Source: Warburgia ugandensis (lineage: Eukaryota; Streptophyta; Magnoliopsida; Canellales; Canellaceae). Taken from it: a stretch of 64,000 nucleotides of DNA. Positions 33,827-46,931 of the stretch are shown here, piece by piece. Position numbers and translations under genes: made by a program. Location of the stretch: contig CP141136.1 in NCBI GenBank assembly GCA_035236585.1, forward strand, positions 51,911,136 to 51,975,135. Direction: 5' to 3'. The notes beneath the pieces were generated by a model. It ran no database searches, had not been told where the DNA came from, and saw only the letters and a program-made list of their open reading frames with translations. How positions within the stretch are numbered: position 1 is the first letter of the stretch; each line of letters opens with the position of its first letter.

Positions 33827-36608
33827 CCCCATAAAAATTCCCAAAATTTATCCTAATGTCCCTCACGAGGTCCCCTACAATGCCATGAAATCTCAGCTTT
33901 AGAATCCTCCCTCATCTTCCCCCATTTCCTCTTTCTTTCCTTCTTTCTCTCTCTTTCCCTAAGAAAGTGTCCCCAGATGCACCTAACAAACAATTCATGT
34001 CTGTTATCGAGGCGCGTCGTCCCAAATCAGCTATGGTTTTCTCTTGGAAAATCCTAATCCAATTAGCCATGAAGTTATAGCACTCACATACAGATCTCTA
34101 CCCTTGGATCTGTTTGAGCTTGTCTTTTCTACAAAATACCCTAGAAATTTTGGTGATCCACTAGTTGGATCATCGAAAAACGTACCATTAACATTAAGCA
34201 TGGTGTTATCACCATCCCCAGCAACTGAATTCCATTATTTTGCCCAATCTGGTCTATGACAAAAGATCTGGACCCATTGGATCTCTTCTGATCTTCTCTG
34301 GCAACGGAACTGGAGAAATCACGGACTGAATGTATCTTTGGCCTTTAGGGTTATTTTTGGATTTCTTTATTTTACAACATTATTTCTTCTTCTCTGGTGA
34401 TCTTCACTTCACCAGACCAGCACAGGTAGGTGCACCCTTCTTCCCCGTTTACATTTCCAGCATTCTTATGAAGTTTTCGACGTTCCTAGGATCTCCCCAA
34501 CTATTGATCCGTTAGGAAACACGAATTCAGCAATAGGGTAGAGATCCTTATGATGCATGGCTCAGGTTAAAATTATGAGCCATTGGATGGATTCCTAGGA
34601 CCCAAAAACCATAGGAGATGAAATCTTGGCCGTTGACTATTAAGGATGAAGGAGATCTAGCGATGGATGATTCAACCTATCACTGGTCACCCATCCCTGG
34701 TGATCGGTAATCCTAGGTAACATGTGTGGGCCAACCTCCTGTTTTGTCATTTTCTGTCGGAATGATCTCAGCCGTCCAATTTTTGAACTGAAATCTTGTT
34801 TCTTCAATTGAGAGCTCAATTTAGCTCTGATTTTAGATTTGAAAGTTGATATAGATTCCTTGTTACTTGTATAAGGTACCGAACTTAGAAAATTTATATT
34901 TTGATGCATGTAAAATTTTGTTAATAAAGAAAAGTATTACTAATTCCCATGATCAATGAAATTTGCAATGATTAGACTTTATAATTTTGATCCACTAATG
35001 ATCTTATGATTCTGGAACATGGAATCAATGGTTAGAAGTGACTGATCTGTGTTTAATTAAGAAACCCAGCCTTGAAAGAATAAAAATCATAAAAATGAGC
35101 ATGGATCTTCAGGATCTGATTAATCAAGCATGATCAAACCTTTTAAAATAGTTTATATGATGATCTAAATGTATAATTACAATAATTAAATGGTTGGATA
35201 TAATTTATTTTCTAAATATTAAGATCTCCCTTAAAAGTAGTAAAATCCATAAAAGTGAATGGTAATCTCCTTGATCAGTTTGATCAATAATGATTGGACA
35301 ATGTGGTTGTATTTGGATGATGATATAAAGTTAAGATCATATGGATTGATGGGCTTGATGATGATAATTTGGGATAGATTAAGATCTATGCCCTTGAATT
35401 GGATAAAATGGCTTAAGATCTTCTTGATCGGTTGGATCAAGAAGGATTAGCTCATTTGTTGAGATGCATCGAATGATCTAGTGATAAAATCACATTAAGA
35501 AAATGTATTAGATCTAAAGGAAAATGAAAGATCAAGATCTAAACCCTAAATGGGATGAAAAATGAATAGAAATCAAATATGACTATTAGATCATGATGAA
35601 CAGTTATGGCATGTTAAATTTCTTTTGAATTATTGAATGATATTATAAATGTCTTTTATTGCTTAGTAGATTTAATTGTTAGATTTACTTGTTTATTTAT
35701 TTATGATTTAATGCTTATATTTTGTAAATCACATTGAAAATATAATTAAATGAAAAATAGAGTTGAAGGACATTTACATGGAATGAATGACATTGACTTA
35801 ATTATAGTAAGGGCTATAGTTAGTAGGACAATATAAGGATTACCAAATCCTTGCTTCAAACTAAGAGGATATTGAATACGAGTATGATAATATAAATAGA
35901 CAGATCATTTGAGATGTACAAGAAATATTTTACATACAAGCATGGAGGCTTGTGGTTTTGTTTTAAACAGGCGTAAGCCGAGGGATGTTATGCTAGGGAA
36001 GTTGTGAGGGTTTGGCTACCCACTTCCCGCAATTTGATGATATTATGATACCTTGCCTAAAGAGAGGCTAAAAGTCGGGTGAGGCAATAATGGGAAGGCC
36101 CCACTGTGAAAGTCCTATCTCCCCATACGAGCATTGACACAATATTTTTCACCATGGTATCAGTAGTGAATAGGGCAGTTATCTGAGCACGCTAGTACAA
36201 ATCAAACTGCAGCATGGTAGTCCTTGAGTATTTTGCATTATGATGCATGGCATAGTGAGATGCTAATACTATCCTAATGAGGGAGTATTTTCCTAACAAA
36301 AGTTTGGATGATTTATCAACTCAATATATCTGAGTATGATTATTGATCTTTGAGATATTGACTATTTTTCATAGTTTTTTACTATATATATATATATATA
36401 TATATATAGACATAAGATGTAGTGGTGAGTGGTATGGAATTATCATAGTAGATGTTACATGATAAATTGTATGATAGAATGATCATATATGATATGGTTC
36501 ATGAAAATTGAATTAAGTGATTCATATGGAATATGATGATTATGAATATTGTACTTTTGAATTATATGATTTCATATGTTCTTGAATCCCCTACCAAGCA
36601 TAGCTTGC

Positions 36609-36646
36609 TGAGATATTGTAAATGTTTGAATGTTTACAATATATTA
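36609..36646 (+). other. Conserved LTR stem-loop (partly decayed)
   Basis: TGAGATATTGTAAA faces TTTACAATATATTA; the outer part of the right arm has two changes. The lead-in CCCCTACCAAGCATAGCTTG matches the other copies. Confidence 0.7.
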
Positions 36647-37022
36647 GATACAGAAAGATAAGAATGGAGGGATACGACATGGGAAGATGAAGGCCATACT
36701 ATTGTTCAAGATTATGTACATTTGTAAAAGGATTGGATTGTATTTTGATTTGTGCATTTTGGACATAAGATGTAATAAAGGGGCTATGTATGTGAACCAC
36801 TGGATCGATCTTGCAATTTTAATAAAATGAGTTTCTTTGGAAACATATGTTGTATACAAAATTATGTATGTATATGTGAGTGAAATGTGGCATTCGGGTT
36901 TTCTAAAAAGAATTTCAAAGAAAAAAAAAATCGTTGCTTAAGTTTTCAAAATGTTTGCAAAATTGGTTGATCACCATTTGAAAAAAAATAAAAAATGTAT
37001 TTCAAAAACCCAGGTCGCCACA

Positions 37023-37552
37023 CCCATAAGAGGTTTCCTTGGAAAGTGCTTGGCTAAGGGAAAGGATAGGAAAATAGAGGAGATTTGTTGTTATTTGAGG
37101 AAGGCTAATAAAGAGATAAAAGAAACATAGTGTGGGATATGGAAGGCATTCCATATTCCTCTTGAGCTTGGACATTGAATATCTAAGGGGAGGGTGGGGG
37201 GGGGGAACTTTCAAACATTAGAAGGAGAGGAGAAGAGACAGTGAGTTTGTTTATGTGTGAAATCTACAAGAGAGGTGAATTCATCCATAGTTTTTTCTAT
37301 CTTTTCTCCATTACATCCTATTATTCTATACACAATCACCATCCCTTCTTGCTCTCTTATCACTCTCAGTCTCACTCACTTCTACATAAGAACATTTTCT
37401 TTCTCATTATTTTCTTTAGTCCACGCATTGCCTTCATTCTATCACCTTTGCATTTCATACACACACCAACATCCATTATTATCCAATGCACAATCCATCT
37501 ATCTTTATTCTTACTTGCACACATTAGTCTACACATCTTTTATCTTTGATTT
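37023..37552 (+). mobile_element. Old element's LTR, middle piece
   Basis: Begins with the second CCCAT and ends in GATTT before the next solo LTR. It is the continuation of 33240, low-complexity and T/C-rich near its end, and continues at 42162. Two overlapping frames at 37241-37580 reflect this composition only. Confidence 0.55.
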
Positions 37553-38108
37553 TGTAATATCCCCAATTTTTATAAATTGATTGAGAAAATCAATTTAGTT
37601 TGAATTTTCAGAAATTTCGGGCTATAATACTAGGTTATTGGAAATTCTCTTTTAATAGAGAGTAAAAAATTATCTAAAACTTAAATATTATGAATGTACT
37701 CAAAAAATCAATCAAAATGACACTAAGTACGTTCAATTCTGAGTTAAAATGAAAAATCCCTAATTTTCTCCATTTTTATGAATAAAAGGGTAAAATGGTA
37801 ATTTTACTATAATTGAGTCTAAGAATTCAATATTTAGAATGTACTAAAAAATGTGATTCCAATGCCACTAAGTACGCTCAATTCTGAGTTTGAAAAATAA
37901 AACGGATTTTTCTTCATAAAGGGCAAAATGGTCCTTTCACACCTCCATGGGGCCCAGAAGGGGCCCACAAATGAATCCAAAAGCCAGAAAACATGTAATG
38001 AATGGTCAAACCACTACCATCTGATAGTGGAGGATCCAATGTTAATTTAATATTCAAAAGAATTAAAACTTAATTATTACAAGTAAATATGAAACATTCA
38101 AAAACATC

Positions 38109-38116
38109 TATAAATA
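38109..38116 (+). promoter_or_regulatory. TATA box of the solo LTR
   Basis: TATAAATA, 557 bp into the LTR, in the same context as in its relatives. Confidence 0.6.
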
Positions 38117-41100
38117 CACCCCCAAAAATCCTCCATAAATGTTCATAAATTTTTTTATGAAATTATCTTGCTTTCCCTACAAAACTAGATCTAGTTTCAT
38201 TCCCAAATTTTCAAAACTCCCAAAAATCTCTCTTCTTTCACTTTCTCTCTCCTATCTCTAGATTGGAACAAGAGGCCTAAATTCAATTAGGCACACTAAT
38301 CCAAATCAAATCTCATAGATCTTACCATTCATATTGTCCTAGACTACCTTATCTACAAAAATCCAAAAGAATTTTCAAGATCCAACGGTGCAATCAATGG
38401 GAATTACAAAACAAGTAGTTATTAGGCAATCTTATCATTAAGTGGATATTTCTTTTAAATTGGGCTGCAAAACCTATATTTTTCTCCAATCAAGTAGGTG
38501 AAAATTCTTTCCACACTTATTTCATGTTAGTTTATATAATTTTTATTTTTCCAAAATTAGTTTTAGGTTAAAAATAATAAAAATCAGGTAAGGATAAGAA
38601 CCCCTCAATTCTGGATGATGGAGGGCTCAAATGGAAAATCTGAGTTGTCCAATCGATCCAAAAAGGGTCTAAAATCCTTAGGGTAGAATTTTCAAGAAAT
38701 TTTATCAAGTTTTGAGACATTGATTGAAGAGGAATTGATTGGATGGTCCAAAAGGACTATCCGATCTTCTTAATAAGATCGGCTCCTGAGACGCCACACG
38801 GAAATGTGCCCTGAAAGAGCATCTCTGCACACACGCATTGCGTCCAATGTTGTCCCCATAGAATAAGCTGTCCCCATAGAACAACCATGTGACAACGCCA
38901 ATCCTAGGAATGCGTTATTGTATGCATCTCGGTGATGGGAGCATTGTGACTATTTCGCCTGACTAGACCCGCTCCACCTGACTGATCCAAGCCATTTGTT
39001 TCGTTGGGTCCAGATCAAATTTGGACCTTAGAATGATTATGAACTTCAGTCTTTAATTGTGGAGTCATTTAAACTCCAAATTAAGATTGAAAAGAAGCTA
39101 TGGAAAGCTTGTAATATCTATTTTCTTCTAAAATCATAAAATTGATAAAACTCGTCAAGAAAGTTTCTATTTTGAGGAATTAAGATTCTAATTTTCATGA
39201 TCTTCAAGATATGAGATAATTAGATCTTGGGGATCTAATGCAATGATGATATAATGTTAATATCAAGTAATATCCACGATTTATTTTGACATATCTAACA
39301 TAAAATGAGGAATCTACCCTCTATGGTAGAAAAACCCTAAAAATACAAAGGGACTCACTTGATCAATGAGATCAAGCATGATCAGACCCTTTGGATGGGT
39401 TGTATGAATGGAATTATGATGAAATCTAGTTAGATCATGGATTAAATGTGACAAAAATAATTGGATATGAACTTTGGATCTTAATGGAGTAAAAGCTCTA
39501 AATGTAATTAAAAGCTTGATCTAAAGGAAAAGATCTAAGATCTAGTGGTTAGATCATAAGTAAAAGTTTCTAATGATCTTAATCTAATTAGTTTAATTAT
39601 CTTTTATTTGATAATAGAATTGTAAATGTGATATATGTTAGGAAGCATGATAGTGTAATTCTTAAATTTTAGCATGCTATGCTCTAAATGTTATTTTAAT
39701 TATCTTAGGGCCACATTAGTTTAAATTTGAGATTTTAGCATGATTCCATTAGATTAGTAGTAAAATTTCATGTATTTCATAACTTAGGATCATGCTAGTT
39801 TAAGTATAGTTTTATTCCATTAGGTTAAATTACATTTCTAGGAAGCATGTTAGTGCAAATGGTTGTTAAACATATATTGGATTTATGCATTAATGTTTAT
39901 GATTTAATTGTTGTCAAATTTTATTAGTAAATTCAATTGTTAAGTAGTTGTTAAGATATAACGAGCATAAATCACCAAAAATGTAAACTAATGGAATATA
40001 GAGATTCATGGACAATTAAGATGAGTGAATGACTTTGACTTAATATTAGTAAGGGCTATAGTTAGTAGGACGGTATAAGGATTATCAAACCTTGGCCCAA
40101 ACTAGGAGAATAATAAACCCCATGAATGACATTTTAAATATTCATGGATTTAATTGAAATGAATTAGAAAGAGTACTTAGGGTTAAAATGCTCATAGGAA
40201 AGGTTGAGCTAAGGTCACTCTAGTAAATGCTAAGCATGGTGGTTAAGGGGGTTCTTTAATAGATCCTTGCTCTTCCCCTACCTCCTAATAAAAATTGTAG
40301 GTAAGATAAGGATGATCAAACAATATCCATAAGATCTTGAATGATCAAGAACAATAAGAATCCTAATGTCATATTTTATTATGTATCTATGTATGTATGT
40401 TGTAGAGAAATCTAGATAGAGAATCCAAACCCTTGATCAAATATGATTCAAGGAAGAGAGCTAAGATCATCCTCCTTAGGGATGATTAAACAATTGAACT
40501 TAGATCAAACAAGAACTAGCTGATAGAAGATCTAAGCCCTTGATCTTTATCAACAAGTATAAATTATTGATCAAAGGATCTATGAAAGATCAAGATCAAA
40601 GAAAGGAATAAACAAAGACTTAGAATAGAAAATACTTAGATCTGAAAGATTAGAAGATCATTCTAACCGTCAGATCTATTGATCAATACTATCTGAGGAA
40701 AATAGATCATGTTAGGACACAAGATCTAGATCCTTTATATCAAAGGACAAGATTAGACAAAAAAATTAGATAGGATAAAAAAATATAGGATTATTTAGAT
40801 TGTATAAATATTGGCAGTATGTATGGATTTATAGATTTCATACGTCAATTAGGATCATGAAAGATTTGAAGAGATGAATCACTACTCAAAGGTAGGAGGA
40901 TTTTATGATTTCATCTACATGAGAAATACATGTTGAATACATGATCTTATGTTTGGAAATGTTGACAAGTATAATGTAAATACTTGTATTAAAACCATTG
41001 AAAACGCTTACGATCCAACCAAAATACATATGAAATGGTTAAGTTAGAATTGAGGAAAACCCTAAGTGAATAGGGAACTAGAAGGTATTCCAGTCATAGA

Positions 41101-41695
41101 TAAATAGACAAATATTCTAACAAGTATAAAAATCAATACATGGGAATCATTCATATAGAATGGTGATCCCTAAACTTATATGAACATGGGTATCATTCAT
41201 TGTAAATGATGATCCCTAAGTTTGAAGTGAAATCCTATCCTCGTTATTAGAATACCAAAATATGAGGATGGTAATATAAACAGACAAGACGTCTGATAAG
41301 TAAAAGAATACTTTATATACAAGCAAGGAGGCTTGTGGTTTTTGTTTTAAGTAGGCGTATGCCTGGGGATACTATGCTAAGAGGGTTACGAGGGTTTGGC
41401 TATCCGAGCGGCTAGTATGGATCAAACTATAGCATAGTAGTCCTTTGAGTATTTTGCATTATCATGAATAGCATAATGAGATGTCGATACTGCCCAAATA
41501 AGGGAGCATTTTCATGGTTTTGCTTTGATATATGATATATATCTATACGACATATATAGTATGTATGTGTAAGGATGTACATATATGACAAAGTAAAGAG
41601 ATTGATACATGAGTATGAATAATGGGATTATGAAGTATTAGGATTATACTGTCAAATTATTATGCTTCTTGAATCCCCTACCAAGCATAGCTTGC

Positions 41696-41733
41696 TGAGA
41701 TATTGTAAATGTTTAAATACTTACAATATCTCA
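41696..41733 (+). other. Conserved LTR stem-loop
   Basis: TGAGATATTGTAAA and TTACAATATCTCA form a 13-bp stem around a short loop, after the shared lead-in AAGCATAGCTTGC. Confidence 0.75.
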
Positions 41734-42161
41734 GATATAGAGAAGAAGAATTAGCAACTTAAGACTTAAGAAGATTTGCAAGAATAATCAATCAGGGTAT
41801 ATCCCTTGAAGACATGTATTTTTATTTGAGAGCATTGTATTGTATTTAGAGTTTTTAATGCAAGGTGAGGTTTAAACTTTGGATTATGTAATTTGGACAA
41901 GTATTGTACTGATACCCAGGCTGTATTATGAACCACTAGATGGATTGTAGAATTTAATAAAAGTATATTCCTTCAATGGAATTTTATCTTGTCCAAAATT
42001 CTACTTATGTTATGTATGAAGTGATGACTTGGGTTTTACAAAACAAGTTCTAAAGAAAAGAATTTATGTTTCTATGTTTTGCAAAAAAAATTTACTACTA
42101 AAGGCACCCTGCCTTTAAAAAATGTATTACAAAATGTGTTACAAAAACTTGGGTCGTCACA

Positions 42162-42444
42162 TATTTAACACACAGTCATCCTCACCTCTCCTTATGCTAC
42201 ACACATCTTTCATACTCATTTTTTTCTATTGTTTCTATTTCATTTTACATCATCCCTTATCTCTCCCATCTATTTACACACCACTACCCATATAAGCATT
42301 CCATGCATATTATCATTCACCCTTGTTAATCCACAAATCTATCTTAACTCACTCTCACTCACTTCCGCACAACCTATTCTTTCCATTCTTTCTTGCTTCT
42401 ATATTCCATGCAGTACTCTGTTTATCATCCTTAGATTTACACAC

Positions 42445-42478
<34 letters not shown>

Positions 42479-42500
42479 CTCTCTCTCTCTCTCTCTCTCT
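42162..42500 (+). mobile_element. Old element's LTR, last piece, ending in microsatellites
   Basis: Continues 37552 with the same T/C-rich composition, then (CA)n at about 42446-42475 followed directly by (CT)n at 42475-42500. The two frames at 42229-42547 are compositional. Confidence 0.5.
42446..42500. repeat. Compound (CA)n(CT)n microsatellite
   Basis: About 15 CA units adjoin about 13 CT units without interruption. Confidence 0.95.
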
Positions 42501-45258
42501 TAATTACACACTCTCTTAAAACTACACGCAAGAGTTATTTTGAGTGAGTTGTGCTATGATTTTTAAAGTTAAACTCACAAGCATATGAATCACTTGTAGT
42601 ATTCTCAAGCAAGGAGGTCAATCCCATGAGAAATTAAACGATTATGATGCTAGTGGTCCCTACTTTAAATTATCTAACCTAGCCATAGATCAAGGGATTT
42701 TAAACTAAAACTAATGATGGAAAACTAAAAACAAGTGCTTGATATGAAAGAAGGAATTGTACAAAAGTAAATAAATTACAATTTATAACTTTCCCAAATT
42801 AAAAAATTTCTAAAAACTAAGATTGAAACAATTGAAACTATCCTATTATACAACTCAACCTAAAGCATGAAGAATCAAATCTAACATGAACTAAACAAAT
42901 CAACTACAATAAGCAAAATATGGTGTGCATGGAACTTGAGATTTATGCATGACAATAACAAGGGAAAAAGTGGATATATGAAACATGGGATGGACTCATT
43001 AACTAAGGGATGAACTAAACTATCATGGAATATATGAAACTAACTTAACTACAACATGAAATTCTAATCAAAACAATCACTTATCTAAAGAATCACAGCG
43101 CAAAACCATGCACATGACCCATGTTGTTGTGTGAATGGAATCATGATGTGTTTCTTTGAAATAAACTATTCTAAAAGATGCACCTAATTTAAAGTGAATG
43201 ATGTATGAATGTGAATATGCAAAATTAAATTAAACAACCATGAAACATACAATTTAAGCAAGTACCATGAACATTAGAATAAGAATTGAATTGATTGAAT
43301 GTCAAAATTAGAAGTTTGGTGCCCATTCTTCTAAGGTTGTGTGCACCATACTAAATTACAAATCAACCAATTAAACTCCTCTAATCTCCATCCATGTAAT
43401 CCAATCTAAGATGGGAGGTAAATGAATTCAAAAGAGAGCAAGAGAAAACTATGGAGAATATGAAAATGAAAGCAATGGTATGGCAAAGATCTTAAGGATG
43501 TCTCAAATTGAGTAACTTGATCTAAAGGTCCCTATCTCTTGGCTGTCACTTCAAGAGATTAGGAGCCTTTAAAATCAAGGATTTAAGGTAATTCAACAAG
43601 TTAAACATCAAAGGAAACAAGGAACAATCAACAAAGAAAACATGGAAGTTCAAGGAAAAAGGGCTTTGATCTAATAACTAACTCTTTTGGTACAACTACC
43701 AAAGAGTTATAGCTTTTAAATCAATGGATTATGAAACTAAACTCAAAGCTAACAAGGAAGGAAATCAAATTAACAACTAAGCATGGAATCAAAAGCAAAT
43801 AGGTAACAATGGACAAGCTAAGGGAAGAAAGATCAAGAGAGTCTAATAACCTTTAAAGAAGAATGAGAACCCATGTTCTAGGCATGGAACACTTGAGGAA
43901 GTTGTTGTTCCACCATGGAAAATAAGATAATACCAAAAGAAAAGGAGGTTCAATGCAAAAGTGTGATAGAAGGGGAGAAGGAAGAGGATGCCTCCTCACT
44001 TTGGAGGAGACATTCTCTTCTCCCTTCCAAAAGTCGCCCTTGTTTGAATTCTTTTTGGCTTTTTATATTATGTTTCCTAAGTTTTCTAAGGTGTCCTAAG
44101 GTTATGCCATTGGATGCCTAGGATGAAGTGGGTAGCTAGCATTTTAAAGAGGGATGATTGGGCTGCCCATTTTGAGTGCATGAAGGTGGGAAATGTCCCT
44201 TTTATAGGGGGAGGATCTTCCTCCTTAAAGTTCATTGAAAATCCTTTGATTAAGGATAGTAGGTGGGTAGGATAAGGTAGGAAAGAGAGAGGAAAGTGGG
44301 AGGAAAGAGATGGGTAGGAAAAGGATAGGCAACTAAGGCAAGGTGGGAAACTTTGATTGGCTAAGTGATTTCCTATGAAGTGGGGATTGGTTGGGTGGTT
44401 GGGATGGGAGTTTAGGAAAGTAGAGGACTCTTGAATGGAAAGTAAAATTTGTAGTGCATCCTCGGGTTGATGTGGTAAGTGAGAAAATAATGAAAAAACA
44501 TGAAAAATAGAAGGGTGGCATCCTATTGGTCCACATGCCAACTTATCCTAATAAATTTTCTCTTAATTCTCTTCAAAATATCCTTTAGAATCTCATGGAT
44601 AATCCTTCAACTTCTCCACCAATCATGGCCTTCCATTTAGCTTAGCTTATATGGCTTTGATAGCTAACTTTTAAGGCTTCATTGGCTAGGCTTCATGGTT
44701 GGCTTTGATGGCTCTCTTAGTTTGGATTCATAGCTCAATCCTATGGCTTGAGTATCTTAAATGGTTTGGCTTAAATTCATTAGCTTGTCACCTTCTCTCA
44801 TGGCTTATATGGCCAAGGTGGCTAGAATGGCTCACATGTTAAGGTGGTGAAAATGTGTGGTTTACTTCATGGGACCACTTTGGCCACCTTTATCTCCTTT
44901 AATTCTATCCATTTCTTGATCTTGACCTTAATCTTATGTTGGATTGATGATCTTTAGGCTTTGACTCAATCTTTTGTTCTTGATCTTCATTATTCATCTC
45001 AATCGATCTTGATTGTCGGATCACCATCACACTTCATATAAAAAATAAAAACCTTTAATTAAATCTTAAAAAAATATGATTAGTGACATACTTATCTCAG
45101 ATTATCCTTTGGACCTACAAAATATCAAACTTTTGCATCATTAGGTAAAAAAATACATGTGTTATAAATTTTGGCCTACAAAACCTAAATTACCCTTATA
45201 AGTTGTAACACATAGATAACTAAATGGGTGGTTTTTATGACAAATTAGACACTTATCA
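42501..45258 (-). mobile_element. LTR of a second Athila/Tat-like element, minus strand
   Basis: On the minus strand the sequence starts TGATAAGTGTC at 45258, right after the purine-rich GGTTGGAGGGTG (polypurine tract, 45259-45270), and runs to about 42540. It shares block order with 7904-10040: GCCA-rich part (44640-44870), CCTTTCC-rich part (44200-44400), GACAGCCAAGAGA (about 43550), and an end block with TCTCATGGGATTG (about 42620). The far end is uncertain. Open frames at 43915-44541 on both strands are low-complexity. Confidence 0.6.
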
Positions 45259-46931
45259 CACCCTCCAACCAACATTTTGCTAGTCCTAGGAAAAACATGT
45301 GAAAATTTATTTTAAAAAAAATAAGTACAAAGTGCTACTTTCGTAGGTACTTACTATTGCATTTATCATATGCAACAAGTTAAGCCTTGTGAGGATTTGC
45401 AATGAATACACCCACAAAATTCTCAAAATTTTTATGTAAGTCCTTTATTCATCTAAGACAATTTTCTTCTTATTCATCTTATATTAAATTCCTAACTTTA
45501 GCTTACTAATAAAGATACACAAAAAGTATTTCATTAAACTTTGAAAGGTGAGTTTGTGTTATAGCTGATATATAATTATAGTATTCAAGTCAAATATAAA
45601 CTAAATTACCATACAAATGTATGCTTTGATTTCAATTCTCACAGGATATACTTGTCATTAAGAAAGAAGTCACTCAGAAAGTGTAAATCTCTCATTAATA
45701 TGTGAGTAGAATATTATTCATCAGGTCTAAAAAATCTCACATTTTCTATACAAAAGAATTATAACTTAGAATGATAATGGTCTCTTGAAAGTATATCAAC
45801 TACTAAGAATGTTACACTCTACCAAACTCCCTATTCATTTATAACCATATCCAAGCCATATTTCTCTTAAGATTAAGTGAGGACTTCTATTAGAACAAAA
45901 CATAGGCTTAAGCAAAGGCTATGAAAAGAATGGATATAAAGGTAAACAAAGGTTGTCTAGAAAATATGTAAAGGTCTTCTATCAGTGTATTCACAACTTT
46001 CCATTTTTCCTTCACACAAGTGAGCATTCTTCTTTTTCATTGGTTATCCTTTTCTTTTACTTTTTTACTTGTCTTTATATATAGCCTTTTTGAACTTTTT
46101 CTTTTTTGTCACATTTTTAATGTTCATCTCTTAAATTTGTATTGTTCATACTTTTTCCAATATATCCTTCAATATTCTCTCCATATTTCCATAAGAAATG
46201 GGTAATGGATATATTAAAAAAAAAAAAGTAAACTAGTTGTATACAACTTTACTAATATGTTGAAGTTTGTAAGATATCTAAATATGTAGAAAAATTAAAT
46301 TCTCATTTTACAAAGGACTTATTAATTTTAAAATTTTTTAAAATACCATAAAAACTTAAAAATCTCATTTCTACTCCCCAACCTGAACTAAACATTGTCC
46401 TCAACATTTTGAAATATAGGGAACCTAAATGATGAATGGGTAATGCAGATTAATGAGACTTTTTTAAAAAGTCTTAGGTTGCCTCCCAGTGAGCATTAAG
46501 TTTTACGTCTTCAGCCGGACATGCCCCATAACTAATCTAATCATCTAATCCTAGACCTAGCTAGTTTAACTAATTTTTCCTAATCCTAAGAATGAAATGG
46601 CAATTTTTTTATGCCACTTCAGAATCTCCTAGTAGTCTATATATTGCCACCACTTGGAGATTTTTGGTGGTGGTAACAATGTGACATAATAGACCACTAC
46701 GAGTTTGAATTGTGGGGAATCGTATTGATGATCCCCCATCTTCAAAATTTCATGGTAGTTAATGTAATTCCTCCACCTTATATTTTGAGGTGGTGGTAAC
46801 ATGATGACTTCGTGTACTATTGTGCATTTTGTTGGATGATATGGAGACAAATGGTCCTCTTCTTGACCAAGTTGAGGGATAACATTGACGATTATATACA
46901 ATTTATCCTTTTTCTCCATTTTCCTTATATT
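45259..46931 (-). mobile_element. 3' internal region of the minus-strand element
   Basis: Read on the minus strand it contains GACGTAAAACTT...CACTGGGAGGCAACC (about 46520-46480) and then TGTTGAGGACAATG...CAGGTTGGGGAG (46410-46373). Both phrases are characteristic of the end of pol and the 3' untranslated part of Athila/Tat gypsy elements. The rest leads to the polypurine tract at 45270-45259. The frame at 46967-46629 (minus) has no domain I recognise but may be a relic of the polyprotein end. Confidence 0.6.

Larger units (their letters stand above)
33241..37022 (+). mobile_element. Solo LTR, gypsy type, 3.8 kb
   Basis: Starts TGTAATAACC, ends CAGGTCGCCACA, and is flanked by a perfect CCCAT duplication; no internal region, hence a solo LTR. 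TATAAATA at 33819-33826. A conserved stem-loop (imperfect here) lies at 36609-36646 and a (TA)n run at 36383-36408. Its front half matches the LTRs at 7243-7903 (reverse), 37553 and 50687, including the ACCACTA...TAGTGG inverted element near 33700-33740. Short frames inside are not genes. Confidence 0.93.
37553..42161 (+). mobile_element. Solo LTR, gypsy type, 4.6 kb
   Basis: Starts TGTAATATCCCC and ends ACTTGGGTCGTCACA. The flanks GATTT (37548-37552) and TATTT (42162-42166) differ at one base and probably are the decayed target duplication. No internal region. TATAAATA at 38109-38116. It is closest to the LTR at 50687-56036: both share a long stretch with AGGGCTATAGTTAGTAGGAC and CCCTAAGTGAATAGGGAACT. 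The conserved stem-loop is at 41696-41733. Confidence 0.88.

Noticed and set aside
42229..42547. Two overlapping frames with Thr-His and Ser-Leu runs
   Set aside because: Produced by the (CA)n(CT)n microsatellite and T/C-rich LTR sequence.
44086..44541. Minus-strand frame of 151 codons rich in Ser, Pro and His
   Set aside because: Pyrimidine-rich LTR sequence with counterparts at 8160-8500 and 29500-30000 that do not keep the frame.
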